Assembly: GCA_001662425.1 (NCBI GenBank) | Contig: BDDC01000082.1 | Span: 1-64,000, forward strand | Length of the DNA: 64,000 nucleotides | Direction of reading: 5' to 3' | From: Chlamydomonas sphaeroides | Lineage: Eukaryota; Chlorophyta; Chlorophyceae; Chlamydomonadales; Chlamydomonadaceae | Shown here: positions 11,148 to 22,800 of the stretch, piece after piece | How positions within the stretch are numbered: the stretch's first letter is position 1 | Layout of the letters: each line of letters opens with the position of its first letter | Position numbers and translations under genes: made by a program | The notes under the pieces: model-generated | The model's database searches: none | Told to the model about the DNA's origin: nothing | Seen by the model: only the letters and a program-made list of their open reading frames with translations

Positions 11148-13993
11148 ATGGGCGTATTGAAGCGGCGCCGCCCGGGGCACCTGCTCAAGCCCGACCAGGT
11201 CCGGCGCCATCCCTTCCCCCGCGCATGCGCAGCACGCGCCCCTAACTTATGCTTCGCGCCTCCCACGTTGGCATCCCTGCTGCAGATGCTATCAACGCTG
11301 TCGCAGATGCAGCTCACAGCGCTGCTGCAGCACGGCGGCGTCTGGCTGTCCATGTCGCCCGAGTTGGCCGAGGTGCTCAATCAATGCTGCACCGGCCAGG
11401 TACGGCGCGACCTCAACTCCCTGTCGCAGAGCGTGCCTGCATCAACGCCGAGATTACAGCTCAAACCCGCCTCGTCGGCCTGGCCTCCCAGCTCCTGCAC
11501 GGTATGTCCGCCTCTCCCTTGCACCATCCAGATGGATGGCGGGCCCGGAACCGCCGAGGAAGTGGCCGCCGTGCTGCAGCCCCTGGTCGGCGAGCCCCAG
11601 CTTCCACCAGCACCCGCTGCGACCAGCACCGCCGCTGCTCCAACAGCAGCTGAGCCCTCGGCCGCGCCAGTAGAGGCGTCGGCGCCGCCGGCGTCCGCTG
11701 CAGCGCCGCAGCCGTCGGACGCCGCAGTCGGCGATGGCGCGGCGGCCGAGGCGGACGTTCAGCGCCTGCGCGTCGCGGATGGTGATGTGGGCCAGGCACC
11801 TGACGGCGTGGCGGCTGAAGCTGGCGCTCAAGCACCTACCGGGGGTTTCGCAGCAGCCGCAGGGGAGGCCGGCCCGGCCGCAGGCGATGGGGCCGCGGCG
11901 TCGCGCGCCGGCGGCGACGCGGGGCCGTCCTCGCCGCCTGCCGACGGCGCCCGGCAGTCGCGCGGCCGCGCGCCGCGGCGGGGCCGCGGCTCGGGCTCGG
12001 GGCCGCCGCCGTACTGTCCCGCCGCGGTGGGCTGCCGGCTGGTCGCCGTACGGCTGACGCTGGAGGAGACGTTCTTCCTGCACCACGTGCTGCGGTGCCT
12101 GCAGGTGCGTGCCGTACGATACGATACGACATGTTACGGCATGCGCGCAGCAGCCAGTTTGAGTGATTGGGTTGACCCAATCACATCTCGGCCCACCTGA
12201 TGCTTCGCGCTTTTGGGGCCTGACACGGACCTCGAGGCCGGCTCCTGACTATCAAAGTAACCCGTGTGTACGATGCTGTCCGTACAGGTGTACGAGCTGC
12301 AGCCGGGGGCGCCCATACCCGCCACCTCGGAGCACGTGCGGCTGCTGGACACCCTGGTACGGCACAGCGGCCGTACGGCAGGGCTCCCTCGGGGCAGCAA
12401 GGCACAGCGCCAGGCCCCCTGCCAATGCCGGAGCCCCCGACCGCAGAGCTGCTAGCACCGCACGCCTCCGCTGCCGACCGAGCCATCCTGATGCCCTCGT
12501 CTCCCCCTCCCAGCCCTGCCCCTGCGCCTGCCCCTGCCCCTGCGCCCGACCCTGCGCAGCCCTGCATCCCAGCCCTCGCATCTCGCACTGCTTCTATCTA
12601 TCGACGCATCAGCACTTCCGCTTAATAAGGTCTATCCACTCTGTCGGCCCACTCACAAGGTGCTGCTACTCCCAACCGCCGCTCGCCCGTGCACACGCAG
12701 TCGCTGTGGCGCGCGATGCGGGCGGTGCGGGGCAACTTTGTAACAAGCTACGCCGCCTACCACCACCTCAAAGCCAAGGTGGGTCGGGCGGGCCGTGGCC
12801 GAGCCGCGGCGGGTAGCGGGACACCACCCCCGCCTGTGCAGCTCGCCGTGGCGACCGGTGTTGTGGCCCCACGTGCCCGCGTGCAAACTCGAAGGGCTGG
12901 ATCGCGCGGTCCGGTCTGCTGTACGGCGTGGACTACGTGACGTACCAGCTGCACCCGCTGGGCGCGCATTCGGACTACGGCGTCGTCGTCGTGCCGCTGC
13001 TGCCGAGCCCGGCCGCTGGCGGCGGCGGCGCGGCGGAAGGCCAGGCGGCGCCGTCGGCGGAGGACGAGGCGGCGGCGCCGCTGCACCCGCACGTGCCGCC
13101 GCTGGCCACCAACTGGCTCGACCTGCAGATCACCAACCGCCTGATCAATCAGGTGCGGCAGGCGGTTGGCGGTTGGCGGTTGGGGGGCCTTGCGTGGGCG
13201 GGCAGTGGGTGTGCGTGTGGCTGCCTCACCCGGCGGCGAAGGCCCGCTCGAGGGCGCAGGTCCCCATGTCACTGGGGCTTCATGCCTTGAGCCCGACAAG
13301 GCCCCCTGGTGTCAGGAAGGGAGGGTGACGAGGGGATGGGTCGCGCAAGCCTGCTGGCAGTGGCCCAGCGACTTGACGAAGGGCAGAGTGCTGGGCGGTG
13401 CCTGCACGGCCTCGCTGAGCGGGCTGCGACAGCGTCGGTACGGGTTGGTCGTGCAGGCAGGGACGCACGTGTGCGTGTGCGTGTGCACATGCTGCCGTAC
13501 AGGTGGTGAAGAAGCTGCTGCTGCTGTACCTGTACGAGCAGCCCGGCGGGCCCGACCACGACAGCCCAGACTGCCTGGGCAACTTTCTGGTACGTCGTGT
13601 ACCGCGCGCAAGCGGTTGCCGTACGGCAGCACAGCCCCTGCCCTTGCCGGCTCGCCCGGGGCTTCTGCCGCTGCTCGCCCATGCGGCGCCAGGGGCCTCA
13701 GCGCAGCTGCGGCTGTGTACTGGGATGCCGATAAGAAACCAGCGATGTTGGGATTACGTAGACGCCTGCCGGCGGCAGCGTGTGGGCTGTCACTGCATCC
13801 GCTCGCCTGGCCCGCCGCGACTCCCTGTCAGGGCATGGGAAAGGGAGCTGAGCAAGCGCCGCTCAATGCGCGCCAGGTCTCGCCCCGCGTCGATCCCACC
13901 CTGCGCCTGCCCCCTGCCCGGACCGCCGCCTGGCGCACACAGGTGGAGGAGCGGCTGGTGCGGCGCTGGGTGCCGGACGCAACCCGCGACTGA
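11148..13993 (+). CDS. SEN2: tRNA-splicing endonuclease catalytic subunit SEN2
   Basis: Exons: 11148-12104, 12288-12356, 12701-12778, 12895-13152, 13503-13589, 13943-13993; 499 aa if the first exon is uninterrupted. The C-terminal nuclease domain has GWIARSGLLYGVDYVTY (about 369-385), then AHSDYGVVVVP and NQVVKKLLLLY. These supply the expected triad Tyr385, His393 and Lys457 of the Sen2/Sen34/EndA fold. The enzyme cuts one splice site of intron-containing pre-tRNAs as part of the SEN heterotetramer. N-terminal residues 120-285 are Ala-rich low complexity. Two in-frame phase-0 segments of exon 1 (11199-11285 and 11400-11531) have GT...AG ends and may be introns; removing them keeps the frame. 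The acceptor before 12895 has a weak pyrimidine tract. Confidence 0.85.
12163..12184. repeat. 22-base perfect inverted repeat in SEN2 intron
   Basis: GTGATTGGGT-TG-ACCCAATCAC: two 10-base arms around a 2-base centre, inside the first clear intron of SEN2 (12105-12287). It would form a tight hairpin in the transcript. Confidence 0.6.
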
Positions 13994-16894
13994 GGCAGCG
14001 CCGCTGGCCCCCGGGCATTAAGGCGTGTGTGCAGGCCGTGGTCGCCTGCGGCAGCGCGTGGCGAGCCCCGGCATGATAGAGGGTGCCTGTTGTCGCCAAG
14101 GCCGTCCATGCGCCCGAGGCCGTGAGCGGCCGCGCGCGGTGGCCGCGGGACAGCAGTGCTCAAGGGTTGCTGCCGTGCGTGCCGGCCGCGATCGTGGCAT
14201 GGACCTGCGTGGAAAGGGTGCTGGGCTGGTGGCCCAGTGACGCACGCCGAGCGCAGCTGGGGTTGTTTGGAGCGGCGTGGGTGTGGCGCCGACGAAGGGT
14301 GCTACGACTGACCAGGGCGTGTGCGGTGGCAGGGGTGGGTAGGACGTTGTCGGTATGTTCGGAGTCGAGCGACTACCAATGACAGAGGAGCAAACCGAAC
14401 GCCACGCAGGGCGACTGCGACCCACGCTGCTGCTGAAGCCGTTTAATCCTACTCGGTTTGAATGGTGTCCGCTCCCATCCCAACTGCCAACCACCGCCCA
14501 CCAGCCCTATTCCCCCAGCTTGTCGTCGCCCTTGCTGGCCCGCCGCTGACGGCATGTCTCTTCATGTCTACATCACCCGGCCGACATATGCCTGAAGCGC
14601 CCTTCTTCAACGCACATGTATTCCCTGGTCCGCCTAGGGGCGAAGGGCACGTCGTCCCTGCTCGGCCCCTCGCCCATACTCTTACTTACTCCCACAGACT
14701 GCGGCCTACTTCCGGTGTCAACTCTTGCCGCTGGCGTGGGGCGTAGGCGCGCGGCGACATGCTGGCAACCATAACCGCACTCCCGCGTCGCCCCCACTAC
14801 GCCACTAGCCGTGCAGGACTCCAAGCTGTCCCTTGCCTACACACCTACCCTACAATGGCTTCCACGCTGGTTCTACAGTAAAAGCGCACGTCGGAGTACG
14901 ACTTGCGGGCACGCTTGGCCCGCTGTAGCTGGGTGTGCGGATGCTGTGGCATTGCCAGCTGCTGAGTACCTTTGCACGGCGCCGTGGCAGTCGAATGGGG
15001 AGAGGATGTTGCGATCTCCAGAGGGACAGGTGTGGGCGGGAACATGGAGCGCGAGCACGGCTGAGGCCACAGGGCGCGGGGTCGGTTTCACCGCAGCCAA
15101 TCAATTACTTTCACAAAGCCTTTGATGAACCACATCCGAGGCATGCCGCGCGCAGGGCCCTGTGCCGGCTGGTGCGCCGTTGCGCAGCCGCCTCTTCTAC
15201 CTGCCAGCCGCCACCACCAGCAAGTTCTCTGTACGCCTTGATGGAGCTCCCGCACTCGTACGACAGCCAATGCTACGCGACACCGCCGCCCAAGCGCGGT
15301 GCCACAACGTGCACCCACAAACCCCAAAGACTTCCCGAGGTATTTGGTAAAAATCCACAACGACGACATGCAAACCCCTTCACACTCACTCAACAAACGC
15401 CCCAGCGCGATAACTAGCACGACACATGACCATGGCAGCGCCGCCGTTACTAGGGCTCAAGTATCCAACAAGGGGCCTCAAGGGGAAGCCCCAAGCGCAG
15501 GCCAGCGCACCGGCAGCCCTCGCCGCCGCCGCCACCGCCACGCGCCACAGCACCCCGTACAACACCCGTCGCCGCTACCTTACCAACAGACAGCCCGCGC
15601 TGCTGCACAAGCCATTCCACGACACCGCCCGCCAGCAGGCAGCCGGCAAGCCAGGCACCTACACCTCGCCCCGACACACATCATGCTCGCGGGCACACCA
15701 ACAACACACGGCCATCAGCAGCAGCCAGCAGCGCGCCAAGCACACGTACCTCGCTCTGCCTCCCACCGCAGCGAGCCAAACCCCAACCACACGACATCGT
15801 GGCGGCGGCGGCTGTGTGCTGACGCCGCCGAGCCGCGTGAGCTGCGGACCGCCGACGGGCGCAACCGGCCGCGGCCCGGCTACACCGATCTACCCTCCTC
15901 GCCAGCAGCGTTGCTGTGAAACCACACAAGGTACCCCAATCGTCGCCTGGCCGCCTCGGGCGGTGCCGACGCGGACTCCCCGCGTCTCTGCGAACCTACA
16001 CAACTGCCCACACGCCGCCTACAGCCGCGGGTCGCCGAGCGCCAGCGAGCCCCCGCCGCGCAGGCGTTATCATCGTAGCTGTGCGCTACCACAGAGCGCG
16101 CGAGCTGGCACGCTGGCACCATCCTAGCTAGACCGAGCGGCTCCACGCATGCACATGCACAATCAGGCCGGGGAGCTGCGCGCCACCCGCCGCGCCGCGG
16201 CAGCACGGCCACGCAGCGCGCTTATGTGAACCCCCGACGACATGGCAGTTCTGCACTCCTAACCGAACGCATATGTCAACGCGGCGCAGGGCCGCCATCA
16301 AAGAGTGAGAGCGGTGCGGCGCTGCCTCACAGATTAGCCCCCACGCCAGCGCCACCCGACGCCCTACCTGCCCGCTCCGATATGCACCGACCACCACGAA
16401 AGCGCCGCGCCGTGTGCCCAAGCTTCACGACCACAGGTTGCCCCGGCATGTGTTTCTCTGCAGCGCACGCCTCCTCGTACCACCATGCCTGATACACCGT
16501 CCGCCGATCCCGGCCCCGCGCTGCGTGCACGTTCCACAGACAGCCACCTGGCCTGGCAGCCACCTGGTGATGAGTTTCCCAAACCGCTCGCAACGCGGGC
16601 AGCCGGCGCGACGCAACGCACACAAAGCAGCCCAGCCTCACCTACTAACGCAAGCGCCCCAGGATGATGCACGGGCGAAGCGCCCCACCTTCCGCTACCC
16701 GGGCACGGCACGACGCCACATGCCGTGCTCTGCCGCCCGGATGCAACACCGCCCGTCGGCAAAAGCAACGAGACGCATGTAGGAAAAGCCATGCACGCTC
16801 CAGGTGGAAGCCATAGCGAGCTCCGGCGGAAGCCGGACTCGGCCACCCTCCCCTTGGGCGCGGAACGAAGCCCGGCCCGCTGTCCGCATGCCCC
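13994..16894. other. Convergent intergenic region, no supported gene
   Basis: The region lies between the 3' ends of SEN2 (plus) and the TPR gene (minus). Open frames here (for example plus 15426-16127, minus 15088-15420) are Pro/Arg/Ser-rich, lack domain-like sequence, and look like by-products of high GC. Part must be 3' UTR. I see no tRNA or transposon gene. Confidence 0.5.
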
Positions 16895-19800
16895 CTACCA
16901 CCGGACGGGCCGCTGCTGTGCCGCGGAAGGCAGCGCGCCCTGCCCCGCCGCTGCCAGGCGAGCGCCGCCCGCGAGCCACGGCCCCCCGCCGCCTCCGCCA
17001 GCGACGGCGCCGCTGCGCGCAGGGCTGGCCGCATGAGCCGCAGCAGCAGCTGCTGCTGCCGCCTGGGCCCGGCCGCCGTCGTGTGCGGGCCAGCCGTAGC
17101 CAGCGGCCGGCTGCATCCCGCCGGCGCTGCCGTAGCTGCCACCCCGCGCGTGCTTGCTAACACTGGCACTGGCGCTGGCGCCGCCCTCGGAGAAGCTCGC
17201 CGCCGACGCCGACGGCCCCGCCGAGGGTGTGCGCCGTGCCGACTCTGCTGTGACAGACGGCGACAGCCCCGCATAGCCGGCCGTGCCGGGGCCGGAGCTG
17301 GCGGCGCCGCCAGCGCTGGCGGCCGCAGCGGCCGCGGCCGTCAGGTCGGCGGCGGCGCGGTCGATGGCGCCACCGAGCTTGTCCAGCGCGATGGAGCGGT
17401 TGTACACCGCGTGGTTGTTGCCGGGCTCGTACGACAGAACGGTGTCGTAGTCGGCCACCGCCTCGCCGTACCAGCCGATCATGGCGTAGCAGTACGCCCG
17501 GATGGTGTGCAGCTTGGCGTTGCCGGGCGAGAGGCTGATGGCCTGCGGGACGGCACGGCCCGGTGCGGCAGCGGCAGCCTCCGTGTCAGCAGGGCCGCAG
17601 CGGACAGACGCTCCATGCTCGCCCGGCGCTGGCCTTCCCCCAGCCTCTACCGTCGCTCCCGACTGCTGCCTCACCCGCGTGTAGTCCCGGATGGCAGCCT
17701 CGTACTCGCCCAGCCGCCGGAAGCAGTGCGCGCGGCGGCTGTAGCTGAGCAGGTCCAAAGGCTCCAGCGCCAGCGCACGGGACAGGTCCTGTCGGCACGC
17801 AAGGGGACGCAGGGAGGCAGCGGCTACGGGTGAGACCTTGAGAGAGGAGGCAGGGAGACGGGTAGGCGAGGAGGCGGCGTCGGTTGGGGCACCGCGGGTC
17901 ACGCGGCGTGAGCCTGGACGCCGCCGAGCTCGGCCTGGACGCGAGTGGCCAGTGACCGCGTCTGAGCCCCCAGCGCAAACGTATGCCCCAAGCCCCCGGC
18001 CCGGACGCAGGCGGCCAGGGACACCTACACCCACTCCATTGCCCCAACGCCACGCAGCCCCGGCCCTGGCCGCACCTGCACTGCGCCCGCGTAGTCGCCC
18101 GCCTCCCTCCGCGCCTGCGCCCGGTTGCGGAACAGCGCGGCGCTGGGCGGCTTCATCAGCGCCACCGCGGAGTCCAGGTCGGCCAGCGCCTCGGGCAGCC
18201 GCCCGCAGCTCTGCCGGCGGGCAGGCAGGCAGGAGGCGTTGGAGGGGCAGGGGCACGGTGAGTGCGAAGGGAGGGCAGGGTCAGTGCGGAAGAGTGCGGC
18301 AGCGGCTACAGGCCGCAGCCGGCGCCCGGCCAGCCCCGCCCCTACGGCGGCATGCCCGACCTGCAGCAGCACGCCGCGGGCGTTGTACGACTGGGCGCAG
18401 CGCGGGTCGGCGGCGATGGCGGCGGCAAAGTCCTCGAGCGCCAGGTCGGGCCTGCAGCGGCACGGCGGACGACACAAGACCTCAAGAGCAACCCCGATAC
18501 GACGGCGCGCGTCGGGTTCGAGCCGCAGGGCCTCGTCATAAGGCATGGGCCTCGCAGGGCCTCGTCATAAGGCATTGGCCCCATGCGTGCGCGTGCGCGT
18601 TAACATGCGCCGCAGGGGCAGCCAGCCGGGGCAGCCGGCGCCAAGCGCAGCGCAGCAGAGGCCAAGGGCGCGCAGGCGCAGCCGGCGGCCCGCGCGTACC
18701 TGCCGGCTCGCTCGTGCAGCGCCCCCCGGTTGTGCAGCGCGGTGGCGTTGTGCGGCTCCAGTGCCAGGGCGCGGCTGTAGTCCTCGATGGCCTGCGGCGC
18801 CGGAGGCGGGGGGCAGGTGGCCGCGCGACGCCGGAGGCGGGGGGCGCGCACAGCGCGGTTGGGGCCACGGAGCAGGTGCAAGGCGCGGCGGCGGGGCCCG
18901 CAGCGCCTGTGACCGCGGACCGGCCGCGTCGGCCGCTAGCCCTCCCCCAGCGAGCAGGCAGCAGCCGCAGCCGCGCCGCCTCGCCACTGCCGCCGCCAGC
19001 TAGCCCTAGCCCTAGCCCTAGCCCAAGCCCAGCCCGCTGCGCCCGCACCTGGGCCACGTGGTCGAGGCGGTCGTGGCAGAAGGCCCTGTTGTAGTAGGCC
19101 CGGCAGTGGCCGGGGCTGAGCGAGATGGCGGCCGAGTAGTCGGAGATGGCCGCCTCGAACAGGCCCTGCGGGGCGGGGCGGTGGGAGAGACGTGCAGTGC
19201 AGGGTGTGATGGGTGCGCTGGGGTGGCGACACGAGCCGAGCCGTGGCGAAGAGGAGCGCGGAGCGGGCGCCAGGGCGAAGAGATGGCTGGGCAGGAGCAG
19301 GGTCTAGTGGAGCCGGTATGGAGACCTAGGCAGGTAGGGCACCCCTCGCGCGGCAGGTGCGTGTGGTGGAGAGGAGGCGGGGCTGTCGTCCAAGCCCGCT
19401 GCCCGCCCGGTGTGAGGGAACAGGCCGCCCGCCGCAAGGGATAGGCGCCGCCGCACCAGGAGCGGGGCCGCGCGAGGCGGCGTCGCGGGGCCGGCAGTCG
19501 GCCGGGGCGGGGCGCTAACGCGCCGCCGCCCGCGGCCTGCGTCGCTGTTGCGCGGGTATGACTCAATAGCATTCCACGGCGCCGGGGGCGAGCCCCGGCA
19601 GAAATGTGATCTTAAGGCCCACGCGTGTGATGCGATGCAGAGGCAGCGGGGGCTGCCAGGCAGCTGCGGCGTGGCGGCGCACCGCCTGGCGCGCTCGGGG
19701 GCGCAGAAGCGTGCGGCAGGTCGTGTGTTTAACTTTATATGGCCGTGTGTTCAGGAATAGGTAACATGTAGTAAGCACGACCCGCGCGGCACGCCCTGGG

Positions 19801-22800
19801 TTGGTGACGCGTCGGTCGTGCGTATGAAGCAGGAATGCGTTCAGGTTCGGCAGGTCGTGTGTGATGCGCGCACGCCAGGTGCTGCCGCGGTGCGCAGCGG
19901 CCCGCAGGCCGCCGGCGCGCACCTGCTTGCGCAGCGCAAAGCCGCGGTTGTGGTAGAAGTCGGCGTTGTGGGGCTCCTGCCGGATGGCGGCCGTGAAGTC
20001 CTCCACGGCGCCCGCATAGTCCTGCGGCAGCCAGGTCGGCCACAGCGCGATCAACACACGAGGAGGCTGCCGGCTCTGGCCGTTATGTCCCGCAGCTGTG
20101 CACCCTGGAAGTCCATGCTCTGCCACCGCCGACTCCCTGCCGCCCGCGCTCCGTTCACGCCCCTTCCTGCAGGCGATCCCCTGCCGTCCGCGCTCCAACC
20201 CGCTCCCAGTCCCTACCTTACCCCTCTTCTCCCTGCGGCCCCACCTGCAGGCGGTCCCGTGTGATGCCCCTGTTGTAGTGCGCGTACGAGTTGGTGGGCT
20301 CCACCGCCAGCGCCCGCGTGTAGTCCTCCACAGCAGCCACTAGCTCGCCCAGCTGCAGAGCATGGGAGAAAAGGCAGTGCGGTGCGGGGCGTGGTTAACG
20401 CACTGGGCTCGAGCCCACTAGGTGCGAGGAACGGGCGCGTCGCACAAGGGCAGCGAGAGGGGCCAGCCGGGCGGAGGACTGGTGGCGAGGCACGGAGGCA
20501 CGGACGCCTGTTGGGACCCTCCGCGCTGCTCGCCGCAGGCTGCTGTGACCCCTCTCGTCGCCCACCCTGCGCCACCAGCCCCCGCCAGCGCGACGCCGCC
20601 CACCCGGTCGTATGTGAAGGCCCTGTTGAAGAGCGACTTGAAGTGCCCCGGGTCCAGCTCCAGCGCGCGGCCGTACTCGCGCACCGCCTCCAGCAGCAGG
20701 CCCTGCTGCCGCAGCGCAAAGGCGCGCGCGTTGGCCGCCTCCAGCGCCTTGTGCCTGGGGCCCAAGGTGCGAGTGGGGTTGTTATGTGCAAGAGGATACG
20801 TTGCCTTGCAGATGGCAGGCTAGGAAGCCCGCAATGGGTTGGAGGTGGTCGGGCGCGAGGCAGGCAGCAGCAGGCAGCAGCGCGGGACGCAGGGCCGGAG
20901 GGGCCCTGGAGGCACGTGGACAGGGGCGCCCACACCGTGCCGCGTGTTGCCTACGGTGGGACACCACCGCCGCATCCCGCACGCTGCACCCAGTCCAGCC
21001 GGTGCACCCGCCCCGCCCTGCCCCATCCTTACGTCACCACCACCACCCATGCCACGCCCGGCCTCACCTGCTGCTAGCATCCACCGGCACGTCAGAGGTC
21101 GCGCTGCTGGAGGTGGACGGGCGCGACATCTCCACCGCCGCCGCCATGCCGCCACCGTCCAGCAGCCCAGGCCCTGGCTCCCGGCCGGGGCCCGCGCCCG
21201 ACGACTCCGTGGTACTCCCACTGGCGTCGCTGCGTGTCGGCGCCGCCACCGCCGCCAAGGCCGCTGCCGCCGAGGCCGCCGCCGCTGGGGCCGCTGCGGC
21301 GCCGCTGCCGAGGGAGNNNNNNNNNNNNNNNNNNNNNNNNNNNNNNNNNNNNNNNNNNNNNNNNNNNNNNNNNNNNNNNNNNNNNNNNNNNNNNNNNNNN
21401 NNNNNNNNNNNNNNNNNNNNNNNNNNNNNNNNNNNNNNNNNNNNNNNNNNNNNNNNNNNNNNNNNNNNNNNNNNNNNNNNNNNNNNNNNNNNNNNNNNNN
21501 NNNNNNNNNNNNNNNNNNNNNNNNNNNNNNNNNNNNNNNNNNNNNNNNNNNNNNNNNNNNNNNNNNNNNNNNNNNNNNNNNNNNNNNNNNNNNNNNNNNN
21601 NNNNNNNNNNNNNNNNNNNNNNNNNNNNNNNNNNNNNNNNNNNNNNNNNNNNNNNNNNNNNNNNNNNNNNNNNNNNNNNNNNNNNNNNNNNNNNNNNNNN
21701 NNNNNNNNNNNNNNNNNNNNNNNGCGCGCTCGCGCGGCGTTCTGCTGCAGCAGCGCGAGCTGCTGCTGGTGGCTGAGCGCCGGCTGCTGCAGCTGCCGCG
21801 GCCGCGGCTGCTGCTGCGAAGGCTGCGAGCTCGCCCCTTGCGGGCCAGGAGACGTCTGCCGCTGCGACGCATAGCCGCGCTGCGGCGGGTGCGCGTCCAC
21901 CGTCAGCGCTGCCGCGCCGCCGCCGGCCCGGCCGTTCGCCGGCCCCTGCGCCTGCGCCTGCCCGAGCCCCGGCGACTTGCCGGTCTGCGGCGCGGCAGAG
22001 CCGGCAGGGTGCGGCCCAGGCGAGCGGTTTCTGGGCGCGGCAGGTGCAGGGCGGCCACCGCCGAGCCCCGAGGGGTTGGGCCCGGCGTGGGGGGCGCTGC
22101 GAGGGTCTGGGTCACCGTTGAGGAAGCGCTCCAAGGGGCTGGGCGAGCGCATTAGCCCGGCCGCTGCCGCGGCAGCTGCAGCGGGCGCCAGCACCCGCGC
22201 GCCGCGTGTGGGTCCTGAGGACGAGGCCGCAGGCTTGGCCTGGGCCTGGCCGGAGTGGTGGTGCGGCCGGTGGTGCGGGTAAGCCAGGTGTGCGAGCGTG
22301 CGGGGGTCTGTCTGCGCAGGGCCGTTGGCCTGGGCCTGGGACTGCGCGGCCGCGCCGCGGCTGCCCGCGGAGGGCGGCCGTTGCGGCTGCTGCGCAGCAG
22401 GCTCCACTGTCAAGGATCGGACCGGCGCCGGCACCCCAGGCTGCGAGGCTGCGGCCTGCAACCCGCTCCCCGCCGGCCCCGACTGCCCGCGTTCCTGCTG
22501 CCGCAGCTGCCCCGCGTCCCGCATCATGCCGCCGTCGGGCGCTGCCGGCCCCGAGCCGGGCCCAGCTGCAAGCCCCGCAGCTGCCGGCCCCGGCCTGGCC
22601 GACCCGGCTTCTGGCCCTCGTGCCAGCAGCTGCTGCAGCGCCGCCAGCACCTGCTCCTCCTCCTCCTCGGCCGCAGCCACGCGCTGCGCCTCCTCGCCCA
22701 CGGCCTCCTGCAGCGCCGCCAGCAGCCGCGAGCTGGCGCCGCGGGACACGGAGCCAGCGCCCGAGCCGCCGGGGGCAGCGCGGTCTGAGCCGCTGGGCGA

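Noticed and set aside
11427..11514. Frame-shifted segment ACINAEITAQTRLVGLASQLLH in SEN2 as a separate exon
   Set aside because: It would need a 30-base intron before it and its exit phase does not fit the next exon. The main frame stays open without it.
12300..12360. Possibility of CRISPR, phage, integron or bacterial operon content in the window
   Set aside because: All supported genes have spliceosomal introns and eukaryotic families. No direct-repeat/spacer array and no prokaryotic gene were found on either strand.
15426..16127. 233-residue plus-strand open frame in the convergent region
   Set aside because: Pro/Thr/Arg-rich without recognisable motif; overlaps other frames of equal length on both strands.
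18510..18530. GGGTTCGAGCC resembling a tRNA T-loop
   Set aside because: No matching T-stem, anticodon arm or acceptor stem can be drawn around it. It is inside a TPR-gene intron next to a tandem duplication.
19005..19030. (CCCTAG)n run resembling a telomeric repeat
   Set aside because: Only four units, with the wrong unit for green algal telomeres (CCCTAAAA or CCCTAAA). It lies within an intron of the TPR gene, so it is a chance simple repeat.
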